A DNA stretch of 64,000 nt, taken from positions 1,116,001 to 1,180,000 of the forward strand of contig JACHMT010000005.1 of the NCBI GenBank assembly GCA_014208095.1, given 5' to 3'. The stretch comes from Actinospineispora eucalypti (GTDB lineage: Bacteria; Actinomycetota; Actinomycetes; Mycobacteriales; Pseudonocardiaceae). Every line of letters starts with the position of its first letter. Positions within the stretch are counted from its first letter, which is position 1. This document shows positions 31,901 through 40,805 of the stretch, in pieces. The notes beneath the pieces were generated by a model. It was not told the DNA's origin and searched no databases. It saw nothing but the letters and a program-made list of their open reading frames with translations. The translations under genes and the position numbers were made by a program.

Positions 31901-33376
31901 ATGCCTTCGATTGCCTCGGATGCCGTTGCCACCCTGGTCGGTCCGGACTGGAAGCGGGATCGGCCTCGTTACCGGGCGCTGGCCGAGCACCTGCGCCGGG
32001 CCATCACCAGCGGGGAGCTGCCCGTCGGTGCGCGGCTGCCGGCGGAGCGGGAGCTGTCCAGCGCCCTCGGCATCAGCCGGTCCACGGTGATCGGCGCGTA
32101 CGGCCTGCTGCGGGAGTCGGGCCGGTTGGTGGGACGTACCGGCAGCGGCAGCTACGTCGCCGCCCCTCGCCCTCCCGGGCGGCCGGCCCAGCTGCGCGAC
32201 CTGGTCGGCGGCCGGTCACCCGAGGGCAACGGCGGCCACGCCGCCGGGAGCGCGATCAACCTGTCGGTGTCCCATCCGGCGCCGCTGGAGGCCGAGCTGA
32301 AGTCGGCTATCGCGACCGCCGCCGAGGCGGTGGGACCGCTTTCCGGCAGCGTCGAGTACGCCCCCCAGGGCCTGCCCGAGCTGCGCGCGGTGCTCGCCGA
32401 CGCGTTCACCCGCCGGGGCCTGCCGACCACCGCCCGCCAGATTCTGGTGACCAACGGCGCCCAGCAGGCGATCGCCCTGGTCGCCCAGCTCTACCTCGGC
32501 CCCGGCGACGCGGCGGTGCTGGAGAGCCCGAGCTACCTCGGGGCCATCGACACCCTCCGCACGCGGGGCGCCCGGCTGGTCGCGCTGCCCGGCAACACGG
32601 CCGAGCTGGACCCCGCCGAGGCCGAGGCGCTGATCCGCCGGGTGAACCCGGGGCTGGCCTTCCTCATGCCCGGCTGCCACACCGTGACCGGGGCGGTCAC
32701 CTCGGCCGAGACCCGCCGCCGGATGGCCGAGCTGTCCGAGGAGCTGCGGCTGCCGGTGATCGACGACGACACCTTCGTCGGGCTCACCTTCGACGGGGAC
32801 GCGGTGCCCCCGATGGCCGCGTACGCGGAGGACGCGCCCATCTTCACCATCGGCTCGACCAGCAAGCTGTTCTGGAACGGCCTGCGCGTCGGGTGGCTGC
32901 GCGCGCCCGAGGCGGTGGTCAACCGCCTGGCCCGGCTGAAGAGCGGCGTGGACCTGTGCACGTCGCTGGTCCCCCAGCTGGTCACCCTGCACCTGTTGGA
33001 GCGGGCGGAGGAGATCGGCGCGATGCGCCGAGCAGAGATCCGGGACCGGCTGGACCTGGCCGGCCGTCTGCTCGCCGGTGCGCTCCCGGACTGGTCGTGG
33101 CGGCCGCCGCGCGGCGGGCGGTCGCTGTGGATCCAGCTGCCCGGCGGGTCGGCGGCGGAGTTCGTCCAGGTGGCGCAGCGGCACGGGGTGTGGGCCGTCC
33201 CCGGGGGCACGCTGACCTCCGACGGCGCTCACCGGGACCGGTTGCGGGTGCTGTTCGTGCAGCCTCCGGAGATGCTCTCCGAGGGCGTCCAGCGGCTGGC
33301 CATGGCCTGGGCCGCCCACCGGCCGGGCGACGCGCGGCGACCCGGGGCGAAGGGGCGCCGCGCGGCCCGCGCCTGA
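31901..33376 (+). CDS. MocR-type regulator (GntR wHTH + aminotransferase-like PLP domain)
   Basis: The 491-aa chimera is of typical MocR/GabR/PdxR length. Residues ~20-90 form the GntR winged helix (YRALAEHLRRAITSGELPVGARLPAERELS and ISRSTVIGAYGLL). The rest is a fold-type I aminotransferase domain with GSTSKLFWNGLRVGW, where the Lys (about 323) should bind pyridoxal phosphate, and IDDDTFVG as the cofactor Asp region. Such proteins sense PLP adducts with amino compounds and control vitamin B6, GABA or taurine genes. The target is not clear here; a deaminase gene lies convergent and an aldehyde dehydrogenase operon lies beyond it. Confidence 0.9.
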   Translation: MPSIASDAVATLVGPDWKRDRPRYRALAEHLRRAITSGELPVGARLPAERELSSALGISRSTVIGAYGLLRESGRLVGRTGSGSYVAAPRPPGRPAQLRDLVGGRSPEGNGGHAAGSAINLSVSHPAPLEAELKSAIATAAEAVGPLSGSVEYAPQGLPELRAVLADAFTRRGLPTTARQILVTNGAQQAIALVAQLYLGPGDAAVLESPSYLGAIDTLRTRGARLVALPGNTAELDPAEAEALIRRVNPGLAFLMPGCHTVTGAVTSAETRRRMAELSEELRLPVIDDDTFVGLTFDGDAVPPMAAYAEDAPIFTIGSTSKLFWNGLRVGWLRAPEAVVNRLARLKSGVDLCTSLVPQLVTLHLLERAEEIGAMRRAEIRDRLDLAGRLLAGALPDWSWRPPRGGRSLWIQLPGGSAAEFVQVAQRHGVWAVPGGTLTSDGAHRDRLRVLFVQPPEMLSEGVQRLAMAWAAHRPGDARRPGAKGRRAARA

Positions 33377-33417
33377 GCCGGTCAACCCGGCCAGCGAGCG
33401 GTGCCGTCAATCATTCT

Positions 33418-33456
33418 ATTGGACCGATCCATGACAGCGAATGAAACCGGTCCAAT
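33418..33456. promoter_or_regulatory. Inverted pair of MocR-like sites between convergent genes
   Basis: ATTGGACCGAT (33418-33428) and ACCGGTCCAAT (33446-33456) are inverted copies of the word found before the MocR gene. They could pair as an 11-bp stem with a 17-base loop and thus serve as a bidirectional terminator for mocR and the deaminase gene. They could also be a second operator. Confidence 0.5.
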
Positions 33457-33458
33457 AA

Positions 33459-33869
33459 TCAGAATTGGTCTTGGTGCTCGGACCAGACGTAGCTCTCCGG
33501 CAGTAGGTCGGTGATTGGAACGGTCCGCACGCGGTCGCCGCTGCCGACGATGACGCGCACGGTGGGGACGAGGTCGAGCAGCACCTGGCGGCACCGGCCG
33601 CACGGGGGAACGACCCCCCGGCCGCGGTCGCCGACGGCGACGACGGTGTCCAGCTCGCCGGCGCCCTGGGCGGCCGCCGTGCCGAGCAGGACCAGTTCCG
33701 CGCACGGGCCTCCGGTGAAGTGGAAGACGTTCACCGCCGTGACGATCCGGCCGTCCCGCGCGCGGCCGGCCGCCGCCATGGTGTGGGTGTCGCCCCCGCA
33801 CCGGGTCCGCGCGACGTGCGCGGCCGCCTCGATGAGCTCATGATCGACCTGGACGGGATGCGTGGCCAT
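33459..33869 (-). CDS. Cytidine deaminase-like zinc enzyme
   Basis: The 136-aa protein is of single-domain CDA size. The zinc motifs are present: GGPCAELVLLGTAAA (Cys-Ala-Glu, about residue 55) and PPCGRCRQVLLDL (PCxxC, about residue 90). The sequence is about as close to blasticidin-S deaminase as to housekeeping cytidine deaminase, and the HAE variant of Cdd is replaced by CAE as in tetrameric CDAs. It would deaminate cytidine or a related aminopyrimidine nucleoside. The ATG at 33869 has GGAGA directly upstream; a TTG three codons earlier is possible. It diverges from the aldehyde dehydrogenase gene. Confidence 0.8.
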   Translation of the reverse strand: MATHPVQVDHELIEAAAHVARTRCGGDTHTMAAAGRARDGRIVTAVNVFHFTGGPCAELVLLGTAAAQGAGELDTVVAVGDRGRGVVPPCGRCRQVLLDLVPTVRVIVGSGDRVRTVPITDLLPESYVWSEHQDQF

Positions 33870-33920
33870 CTTCTCCAACTAACATGGGCGGCGAGCGAAC
33901 ATCGGCAGAGGCGGCTAACC

Positions 33921-35297
33921 ATGGCAATCGCCACGATCAACCCCACCACCGGGGAGACGCTGCGGGTCTTCGACGAGATCGGCGATGCCGAGATCGAACG
34001 GAAGATCGGGCTCGCCCACGAGAGGTGGCGTAGCTACCGGTCGACCAGCTTCGCCCAGCGGGCCGAATGGCTGCGGGCCAGCGCCGACCTCATGGAGAAG
34101 GACGTCGAGGAGCTCGCCCGGTTGATGACGACCGAGATGGGCAAGACGCTCGACTCCGCCCGGGCGGAGGTGCGCAAGAGCGCCAACGGCATGCGCTACT
34201 ACGCCGAGCACGCCGAGGGTTTCCTGGCCGACGAGCCGCTGGCCGACCCTTCGGTGGTCGGCGCGTCGCGGGCGCTGGGCCGCTACCAGCCGCTGGGCGT
34301 GGTGCTCGCGGTGATGCCGTGGAACTTCCCGCTGTGGCAGGTGATGCGGTTCGCCGCCCCGGCGTTGATGGCCGGGAACGTCGGGCTGCTCAAGCACGCC
34401 TCGAACGTGCCGCAGAGCGCCGTCTACCTGGAGGAGGTGCTCCGCCGGGGCGGCTTCCCGGAGGGCTGCTTCCAGACCCTGCTGATCTCCGCCCGCAAGG
34501 TGGAACCGATCCTGCGTGACCCCCGGGTGGTGGCCGCGACCCTGACCGGCAGCGAGCCGGCCGGGCGGTCGGTGGCCGCGATCTGCGGCGACGAGGTGAA
34601 GCACACCGTGCTCGAGCTGGGCGGCAGCGACCCGTACGTGGTGATGCCCTCGGCCGACCTGGATGCCGCGGTGGCCACGGCGGTGCGCGGGCGGGTGCAG
34701 AACAACGGGCAGTCCTGTATCGCGGCCAAGCGGTTCATCGTGCACACCGACATCTACGACGCCTTCGCCGAGAAGTTCGTCGAGCGGATGCGGGCGCTGC
34801 GGGTCGGCGACCCGCTCGACGAGGCGACCGAGATCGGGCCGCTGGCCACCGAGCAGGGCCGTACGGACGTGGAGGAACTGGTGGCCGACGCGGTGGGGAG
34901 CGGGGCCAAGGTGCTCTGCGGCGGGCAGCGGCCGGACCGGCCGGGCTGGTTCTACCCGCCCACGGTGATCACCGAGATCACCCGGGACATGCGTATGTTC
35001 GGCGAAGAGGTGTTCGGGCCGGTCGCCTCGCTGTTCCGGGTGGCCGACATCGACGAGGCGCTGGAGATCGCCAACGCCACCAGCTTCGGCCTCGGTTCCA
35101 ACGCCTGGACCAACGACCCGGTCGAGCAGGACCGGTTCATCGACGAGCTGTACGCCGGCCAGGTCTTCATCAACGGCACCACCACGTCCTACCCGGAGCT
35201 GCCGTTCGGCGGGGTCGCGCGTTCCGGCTACGGCCGCGAGCTGTCCGCCCACGGCATCCGGGAGTTCTGCAACCTCAAGTCCGTCTGGATCGGGTGA
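33921..35297 (+). CDS. NAD(P)-dependent aldehyde dehydrogenase (succinate-semialdehyde type)
   Basis: The 458-aa ALDH oxidises an aldehyde to the acid. The catalytic Cys is in NNGQSCIAAKRF (about residue 266) and the general base Glu in VLELGGSDPYVV (about 232). MPWNFPLWQVMRFAAPALMAGN forms the coenzyme-binding region. The sequence is closest to the succinate-semialdehyde dehydrogenase (GabD/YneI-like) branch with the short N-terminus. It starts at ATG 33921 with GAGG upstream and shares a GTGA overlap with the following SDR gene, so the two are translationally coupled. A MocR regulator 0.5 kb away would fit GABA or amine metabolism, but the link is inferred. Confidence 0.88.
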   Translation: MAIATINPTTGETLRVFDEIGDAEIERKIGLAHERWRSYRSTSFAQRAEWLRASADLMEKDVEELARLMTTEMGKTLDSARAEVRKSANGMRYYAEHAEGFLADEPLADPSVVGASRALGRYQPLGVVLAVMPWNFPLWQVMRFAAPALMAGNVGLLKHASNVPQSAVYLEEVLRRGGFPEGCFQTLLISARKVEPILRDPRVVAATLTGSEPAGRSVAAICGDEVKHTVLELGGSDPYVVMPSADLDAAVATAVRGRVQNNGQSCIAAKRFIVHTDIYDAFAEKFVERMRALRVGDPLDEATEIGPLATEQGRTDVEELVADAVGSGAKVLCGGQRPDRPGWFYPPTVITEITRDMRMFGEEVFGPVASLFRVADIDEALEIANATSFGLGSNAWTNDPVEQDRFIDELYAGQVFINGTTTSYPELPFGGVARSGYGRELSAHGIREFCNLKSVWIG

Positions 35298-36016
35298 CCG
35301 TGAGCGGGAACGACCAGAAGGTCGCCGTCGTCACCGGCGCCTCACAGGGGATCGGCGCGGGCCTGGTCGCCGGCTACCGGAAGCTCGGCTACGCGGTCGT
35401 CGCCACCTCGCGGGGGGTCGAGCCGTCGGAGGACGCCGGCGTGCTCGCGGTCCAGGGGGACGTGGCGGACCCGGCGACCGCGCGGCGGGTGATCGACAGT
35501 GCGGTGGACCGGTTCGGCCGGGTCGACACGCTGGTGAACAACGCCGGCATCTTCATCGCCAAGCCGTTCACCGACTACACGGCCGAGGACTACCAGCGGT
35601 ACGTCGGGGTGAACCTCACCGGGTTCTTCGCCGTCACCCAGCTGGCGGTGGCCCGGATGCTCGAGCAGGGGAGCGGCGGGCACGTGGTGACCATCACCAC
35701 CACCCTCACCGAGCACGCCAACTCGAACATCCCCTCGGTGCTGGCCTCGCTCACCAAGGGTGGCCTCAACGCGGCCACCAAGTCGCTGGCGATCGAGTAC
35801 GCCGGCCGGGGGATCAGGGTGAACGCGGTGTCGCCCGGAGTGATCAAGACCCCGATGCACGCGGTCGGGACGCACGAGCTACTCGGCGGGATGCACCCGG
35901 TCGGCCGGATGGGCGAGGTGGACGACATCGTCGACGCCGTGCTCTACCTGGAGGGGGCCGGGTTCGTGACCGGGGAGATCCTGCACGTGGACGGCGGCCA
36001 GAGCGCCGGCCACTGA
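35294..36016 (+). CDS. SDR-family oxidoreductase
   Basis: The 240-aa classical short-chain dehydrogenase has the cofactor motif VTGASQGIGAGLV at residues ~12-24, NNAGI near residue 86 and a typical C-terminal LYLEGAGFVTGEILHVDGG. The catalytic region is unusual: where YxxxK is expected the text reads VLASLTKGGLNAATKSLA, with Leu-Thr-Lys-Gly, so the active-site Tyr appears to be absent. It may therefore be catalytically altered or use another residue. It is coupled by GTGA to the aldehyde dehydrogenase and followed 14 bases later by the AhpD-like gene, giving a three-gene operon. Confidence 0.82.
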   Translation: MTVSGNDQKVAVVTGASQGIGAGLVAGYRKLGYAVVATSRGVEPSEDAGVLAVQGDVADPATARRVIDSAVDRFGRVDTLVNNAGIFIAKPFTDYTAEDYQRYVGVNLTGFFAVTQLAVARMLEQGSGGHVVTITTTLTEHANSNIPSVLASLTKGGLNAATKSLAIEYAGRGIRVNAVSPGVIKTPMHAVGTHELLGGMHPVGRMGEVDDIVDAVLYLEGAGFVTGEILHVDGGQSAGH

Positions 36017-36030
36017 GCGGCGCCGAGTCC

Positions 36031-37038
36031 ATGCTCGACCGGGCGTTCCGCCGCCAGATCCGCTACGTCACCCCGGTGCCGGCCGGCGACCTGGCCCGCC
36101 GGGTGAGCGCGCAGATCACCCGGGACGTGGGTGCGGTGGTGCCGCCGTATGCCCTGCATCTGCCGGCCCCCGAGGTGCTGGCCGCGAGCTGGGCGATCAC
36201 CCGGGAGCCGGTGTTCGGGGCGGCGCTGCCGAGGGTGCTCAAGGAGGCGGTCGGGGCGGCCGTCTCGGCCACCAACGCCTGCCCGTACTGCGTGGACGTG
36301 CACACCTCGACGATGTCCGCGCTGGACCGGTCGCGGGACGGCGAGGCGCTGGCGGCCGGGCGGGACGACCGGATGACCGACCCCCGGTTGCGCGCGCTGG
36401 TGGGTTGGGCCCGGGCGACCCGGTCACCGGGCTCGCCGCTGCTGGCCGACCCGCCGTTCTCCGCCGCCGAGGCGCCGGAGGTGATCGGCACGGCGCTGGG
36501 CTACCACTACATCAACCGCATGGTGAGCGTCTTCCTGGTGGAGTCGCCCTTCCCGACGGGCGCCGGTGGTGCGGTCAAGCGGGCGCTGGCCTGGCTGGCC
36601 CGTCCGGTGCTGCGGGCCAGCGTACGGCGGACCCCGCTGCCGGGCGCCGCGCTGGAGTTCCTGCCGGATACCGGGCGCTGGTCCGGCTGGGCCGGGCCCG
36701 ACCCGGTGATCGGGGCGGCGTTCGCCGGGGCCGCCGAGCTGTTCGAGCGGGCCGGCCGGCGGGTGCTGGCCGAGCCGGTCCGAGAGCTGGTCCTGGCCCG
36801 GCTGGCCGGCTGGTCGGGGGAGCGGCCGCCGCTGTCTCGCGGCTGGGTGGAGGACGCGGTGCACGGGTTGCCCGACGCGCTCCGGGCCGAGGCCCGGCTG
36901 GCGCTGCTCACCGCCCTGGCTCCCTACCAGGTGGACGCGGATGTGATCGACGGGTTCCGGGCCGGTGAGGAGGCTCTCGTCGCCGCCACCGGCTGGGCGA
37001 GCTTCGCCGCGACCCGGCGGGTGGCGGACTGGATCTAG
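36031..37038 (+). CDS. Carboxymuconolactone decarboxylase/AhpD-like protein
   Basis: The 335-aa protein contains the AhpD redox motif CPYCVDVHT at about residue 84-92, with the two Cys and the downstream His of the CxxC-x3-H active site of alkylhydroperoxidase-like proteins. The rest is helical and twice as long as single-domain AhpD, consistent with a duplicated or extended CMD fold. Proteins of this type reduce peroxides or act in gamma-carboxymuconolactone-type chemistry; the role here is unknown. It is the last gene of the ALDH-SDR operon and is convergent with a P450. Confidence 0.7.
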   Translation: MLDRAFRRQIRYVTPVPAGDLARRVSAQITRDVGAVVPPYALHLPAPEVLAASWAITREPVFGAALPRVLKEAVGAAVSATNACPYCVDVHTSTMSALDRSRDGEALAAGRDDRMTDPRLRALVGWARATRSPGSPLLADPPFSAAEAPEVIGTALGYHYINRMVSVFLVESPFPTGAGGAVKRALAWLARPVLRASVRRTPLPGAALEFLPDTGRWSGWAGPDPVIGAAFAGAAELFERAGRRVLAEPVRELVLARLAGWSGERPPLSRGWVEDAVHGLPDALRAEARLALLTALAPYQVDADVIDGFRAGEEALVAATGWASFAATRRVADWI

Positions 37039-37122
37039 CGACCTGCACCAACTGGGGCCTCCCGGGTCCGGGGCTCGCCGGTGAGCTCGGCTCCGGTAAG
37101 TAGGGCAGGAAGGTCTTCGAAG

Positions 37123-38367
37123 TTAAGCGATTGCTTGTATCGCCACACGAAGGTCGCGGTGCGCCCGGAAGCCGGCGTTGGGGTGGAACGACCGGGTGTG
37201 CCCGGCGGCCAGCCGCAGGTCGGGGAACGCCCGGGCCAGCGCGGTGAGTGCGCGTTCCGCCTCCAGTCGGGCCAGCGCCGCGCCCACGCAGAAGTGCGCG
37301 CCGTGGCCGAAGGAGAGGTGCTCCCTCGCGTCCGGCCGGTCGGTGTCCAGCAGGTCCGGCTGACCGAACACGGCGGGATCCCGGTTGGCCGCGCCGAGCA
37401 GCAGCAGGCAGCGGGCACCGGCCGGGATGGTGACCGGGCCCAGCTCCACCGGCGCCGAGGTCACCCGCAGCCAGCCGTCGATCGGCGGGGTGAACCGCAG
37501 GGTCTCCTCGACCAGCGCCGGCACGTGCCCGGGGTCGCGCGCGATGCGCCCCCACAGCTCGGGCCGGGACAGGGCGTGGTCGATGCCGTGCGCCAGCAGC
37601 CCGGCGGTCGTCTCGTGCCCGGCGACCAGCAGGTTGAACGCGAAGCTGGCCACTTCGTCGATGCTGAGCACCGCGTCGGCGCCGCCCCGGTACCGCAGCA
37701 CCCGGCCGAGGAAGTCGTCCGGCCGGCCCGCGGCGGGTTCGTCCAGCCGACGGGTGACCAAGGAACGGCAGTACCGCCAGAAGTCGAGCAGCCCGCCGGC
37801 CAGCCGTTCCTGGTCGGCGGGGGAAGGACGGCCCCAGACCAGCGCGATCTGGCCGTCGGCCCAGTTCCGGATCAGCGGGATGTCCCGCTCCGGCACACCG
37901 AGCAGGTCCACCAGCACCAGCAGCGGCAGCTCGGAGGTGAAGGCCGGCACCAGGTCCACCTCGGCGCCCGCCCGGTCGGCCAGCCGGCCGACCAGTTCGT
38001 CCACCCGCCGGTCGATGACCTCGAGGTACTGCTCCGCCACTCCCTTCGCGGTAGTGGCGAAGGTGGCGCGCAGCGCCTTGCGGGTGCGGGTGTGTACCGG
38101 GGCGTCGGCGGCCGCCGTGGTGGCCGGCGCGTCGATGCGCATCGCCACGTCCATCGCCGCCGGGCAGAGCTCGAACAGCGGCGTGAGGGTGAGCGCGTTC
38201 TTGAACCGCTCGCCGTCGGCCAGCGCGCGGCGCACGTCCTCGTGCCGCCAGATCAGCCACAGGCCGAGGTCCTCGGCGAAGTGTGCGCGGTCCGGGCCGG
38301 CCAACAACTCCCGCCAGGTCGCCGCTGGATCGATTACGTAGTTGCCGTCGAACGCCCCGAGCTCCAT
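37123..38367 (-). CDS. Cytochrome P450
   Basis: The 414-aa soluble bacterial P450 has the I-helix oxygen-binding motif AGHETT near residue 247, the K-helix EETLR near 285 and the heme loop FGHGAHFCVGAALARLE with the ligand Cys near 359. It would need ferredoxin and ferredoxin reductase partners, none of which are seen nearby. The ATG at 38367 is preceded by GAGAGGGG; longer upstream frames are not supported. Substrate is unknown. It might tailor the PKS-NRPS product 10 kb away, or act with the convergent ALDH-SDR set, but neither is shown by the sequence. Confidence 0.9.
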   Translation of the reverse strand: MELGAFDGNYVIDPAATWRELLAGPDRAHFAEDLGLWLIWRHEDVRRALADGERFKNALTLTPLFELCPAAMDVAMRIDAPATTAAADAPVHTRTRKALRATFATTAKGVAEQYLEVIDRRVDELVGRLADRAGAEVDLVPAFTSELPLLVLVDLLGVPERDIPLIRNWADGQIALVWGRPSPADQERLAGGLLDFWRYCRSLVTRRLDEPAAGRPDDFLGRVLRYRGGADAVLSIDEVASFAFNLLVAGHETTAGLLAHGIDHALSRPELWGRIARDPGHVPALVEETLRFTPPIDGWLRVTSAPVELGPVTIPAGARCLLLLGAANRDPAVFGQPDLLDTDRPDAREHLSFGHGAHFCVGAALARLEAERALTALARAFPDLRLAAGHTRSFHPNAGFRAHRDLRVAIQAIA

Positions 38368-38440
38368 GCCCACCCCTCTCGCGGCACCACCCCCGCGGTG
38401 GCGTGTCAACCATGCCGGTTGCCGCCGCCCCGGACCAGGG

Positions 38441-40015
38441 TCAGTGTCCGACCGGCATCTGGGGGCCTTCGGTCGCCGAGGGTTTGCGCAGGAAAAGCGC
38501 GAGCAGCACGCCCGCCCCGGTGAGCGCCGCGACGACCAGGAACAGGTTGGCGTAGGACGTGGCGAGCACCTGGACGGACAGCGTCCGGTAGCGCCCGTAC
38601 AGCTCGCCCAGGCCCTCCGGCGTCGTCGGTGGCGCCGCGGTCGCCCGGGTGAGCGCGGTCCGGTCGGCAAACAGCTGGGCCTGTTGGCTGGTGGACAGCG
38701 CGTTCAGCACGGCCAGGCCGAGCGCGCCGGCGGTCTGCCGGACCACGTTGTTCAGCGCGCTGCCCTCGTTGGTCCGGGCGGGCGGCAGCGCGGCCAGCCC
38801 CGCCGTCATCAGCGGCATGATCGACAGGCCGAGACCGAGCCCCCATACGCAGCTCCACGCGATCAGGTCGGCCCTGGTCATGTTCGGGGTGATGCCGCCG
38901 AGCAGGTAGGTGCCGCTGGCGCAGATGCCCAGCCCGAACACGCCCAGCCAGCGCGGGCCGATCTTGTCGTAGAGCTGTCCGGCGATCGGAGTGACCAGGC
39001 CGGTGGCCACCGCCGACGGCAGCATCAGCAGGCCCGCGTCGAAGGCCTGCTTGCCCTGGCCCTGTTGCAGGAACACCGGGATGAGGAACGACGTGGCGAT
39101 CATGTTGACCTGGAGCGCGGCCAGCATGAGCAGCGACGAGGTGAACGGCCAGACCCGGAACGCGCGCAGGTCCAGCAGTGGCTGGTCCACCGAGAGCTCC
39201 ACCACGACGAATGCGGCGAGCGCGAGTGCCCCGAAGGTCAGCAGCATCAGGATGCGGTAGCCGCCCCAGCCCCAGTCGCTGCCCTCCTCGGCGGCCAGCA
39301 GCACCGCAAACAGGCCCAGCCCGATGCAGGTGAAGCCGGGCAGGTCGAACCGCCGGCCCCGCCGGCCCGCGGTCCGGGGCAGCACCAGGTGGGCGGCGAG
39401 CGCGCCCAGCAGGCCGACCGGCACGTTCACCAGGAACACCAGCCGCCAGTCCAGGTGCTGGACGAAGTAGCCGCCGAGCACCGGCCCGGTGGCCGGCGCG
39501 AACACGATGCCCACGCCGAAGATGCCCATCGCCTGGCCCAGCTTCTCCCGGGGCACGATGACGTACACCATGGTCATCGAGACCACCGGCATGATCCCGC
39601 CGGGGATCGCCTGCAACACCCGGAACACGATCAGCGAGCCCAGGTTGCCCGCGATGCCACACAGCGCGGACCCCACCGCGAACCCGGCCAGGGACAGCGC
39701 GTAGATCCGGGCCAGGCCGAATCGTTCGGCCAGCCAGCCGCTCACCGGCACCACCAGGCCGAGCATCAGCGTGTATGAGGTGGCGATCCACAGCACGTCG
39801 TCCAGCGAGCCGCCGAAATCCTTCTGGATGGACGGCACCGCGACGTTGACGATCGTCACGTCGAGTACCGCCATGAAGTTCCCGACCACCAGTACCAGCA
39901 CCGCCACCAGCCAGCCGCCGCTTTCGGCGGGCCGTGCCGGGCGGGGTGCCTCCGGCGGCCGGTCGGGCGCCTCCGGGAAAGGGGCACGGCTCGGTGCCAG
40001 CTCCGTATCCTGCAT
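38441..40015 (-). CDS. EmrB/QacA-type (DHA2) MFS exporter
   Basis: The 524-aa protein has 14 predicted transmembrane segments, the number typical of the DHA2 drug:H+ antiporters. The N-terminal helix has FMAVLDVTIVNVAVPSIQ, the family signature, followed by GWLAERFGLARIY in loop 2-3 and GPVLGGYF as motif C in helix 5. It probably exports an antibiotic or other hydrophobic compound. The ATG at 40015 has AGAGGAAC 7 bases upstream, better than ATG 40045. It follows the P450 in the same direction (P450 start lies 74 bases beyond its stop). The ~450-base region before it is AT-richer than average. Confidence 0.9.
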   Translation of the reverse strand: MQDTELAPSRAPFPEAPDRPPEAPRPARPAESGGWLVAVLVLVVGNFMAVLDVTIVNVAVPSIQKDFGGSLDDVLWIATSYTLMLGLVVPVSGWLAERFGLARIYALSLAGFAVGSALCGIAGNLGSLIVFRVLQAIPGGIMPVVSMTMVYVIVPREKLGQAMGIFGVGIVFAPATGPVLGGYFVQHLDWRLVFLVNVPVGLLGALAAHLVLPRTAGRRGRRFDLPGFTCIGLGLFAVLLAAEEGSDWGWGGYRILMLLTFGALALAAFVVVELSVDQPLLDLRAFRVWPFTSSLLMLAALQVNMIATSFLIPVFLQQGQGKQAFDAGLLMLPSAVATGLVTPIAGQLYDKIGPRWLGVFGLGICASGTYLLGGITPNMTRADLIAWSCVWGLGLGLSIMPLMTAGLAALPPARTNEGSALNNVVRQTAGALGLAVLNALSTSQQAQLFADRTALTRATAAPPTTPEGLGELYGRYRTLSVQVLATSYANLFLVVAALTGAGVLLALFLRKPSATEGPQMPVGH

Positions 40016-40469
40016 TGCCGGGTTCCTCTTCCAGGAAAAGGTCATGGGGTATCGCCGGAAATGGGCAGAGGCATTTCCGGGGTGCGTTTAATTCACCATA
40101 TCAGCAGTTCAGGGGTCTGTTTTGTAATCAGGATCGCGCTTGACGAAATTGTTCAACTGTGGGCAACGGGCAAATTTCTAACACTTTCGTGTTCTACGAT
40201 TTGCGTTTTCCGTCGAGCTCTGCACCCATTTTTTGGGTCGATCGGGGCTTGATCGCCGGCGGTGGTGGTTCCGCCTCGAATATCGACGCTGATCCGCCAT
40301 GAACGACGATCACCCAGATCGGCGGCGGCGCTGCTGATCGCCCTGATCGGGATCACCCGTTGAGCGGGCGCGGGGCTTTCGGTCGGCTCCGCGCGGTGCC
40401 CGACGGCCGGTCATGGCGTTTACCGGCGCGGGACGGCGGTATCCGTGCCGTGCGGCTGAAGGAGGACGG
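40016..40469. other. 454-bp AT-richer intergenic region
   Basis: No gene is supported here. The part from about 40080 to 40260 is notably rich in A and T compared with the window and probably carries the promoter of the DHA2 exporter. ACCCA-TTTTT-TGGGT near 40228-40242 forms a small stem. The words TTGTTCAAC and GTTGAAC-like half-sites near 40149 could bind a TetR-type repressor. Several GATC-containing short repeats lie near 40310-40360. Confidence 0.45.
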
Positions 40470-40805
40470 GTGCACGACGAACCACCGATGTGCCTGGTGG
40501 CCGGGGCGACCGGCTACCTGGGCGGGCGCCTGGAACCCCGCACGCTGCTGCGCCTGCGCGCCGAGATGAAGGTGCCCGGCCTGGCCTGGCTGGAACTGGG
40601 CATCCAGGAGGAGGACGGCGGCCGGGCGACCTACCGCCAGCGGGCGATCTTCGTGCCGCGCGGGCTGGCCGGGCACCTGTACTGGTGGAGCGTGGCCCCG
40701 TTCCACGCCGTGGTTTTCGGCGGCATGGCCCGCAACATCACCCGCACCGCCGAGCGTGCCGGACCAGATCACGGAACACCGCCATCGCCCGGTAGGCCTC
40801 GCTGA
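40470..40805 (+). pseudogene. Deleted NAD-binding/DUF2867 fusion gene (in-frame internal deletion)
   Basis: A GTG start with GGAGG four bases upstream opens a 111-codon frame. It begins MCLVAGATGYLGGRL, the Rossmann motif of an atypical SDR or epimerase. Within a few residues it jumps to LLRLRAEMKVPGLAWLELGI and RQRAIFVPRGLAGHLYWWSVAPFHAVVFGG, the C-terminal DUF2867 domain. Complete proteins of this architecture are about 450-500 aa, so roughly 350 codons are missing, yet the reading frame is kept. The 3' end overlaps the convergent kynureninase gene, so the natural stop may also be lost. It is unlikely to be an active oxidoreductase. Confidence 0.65.
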
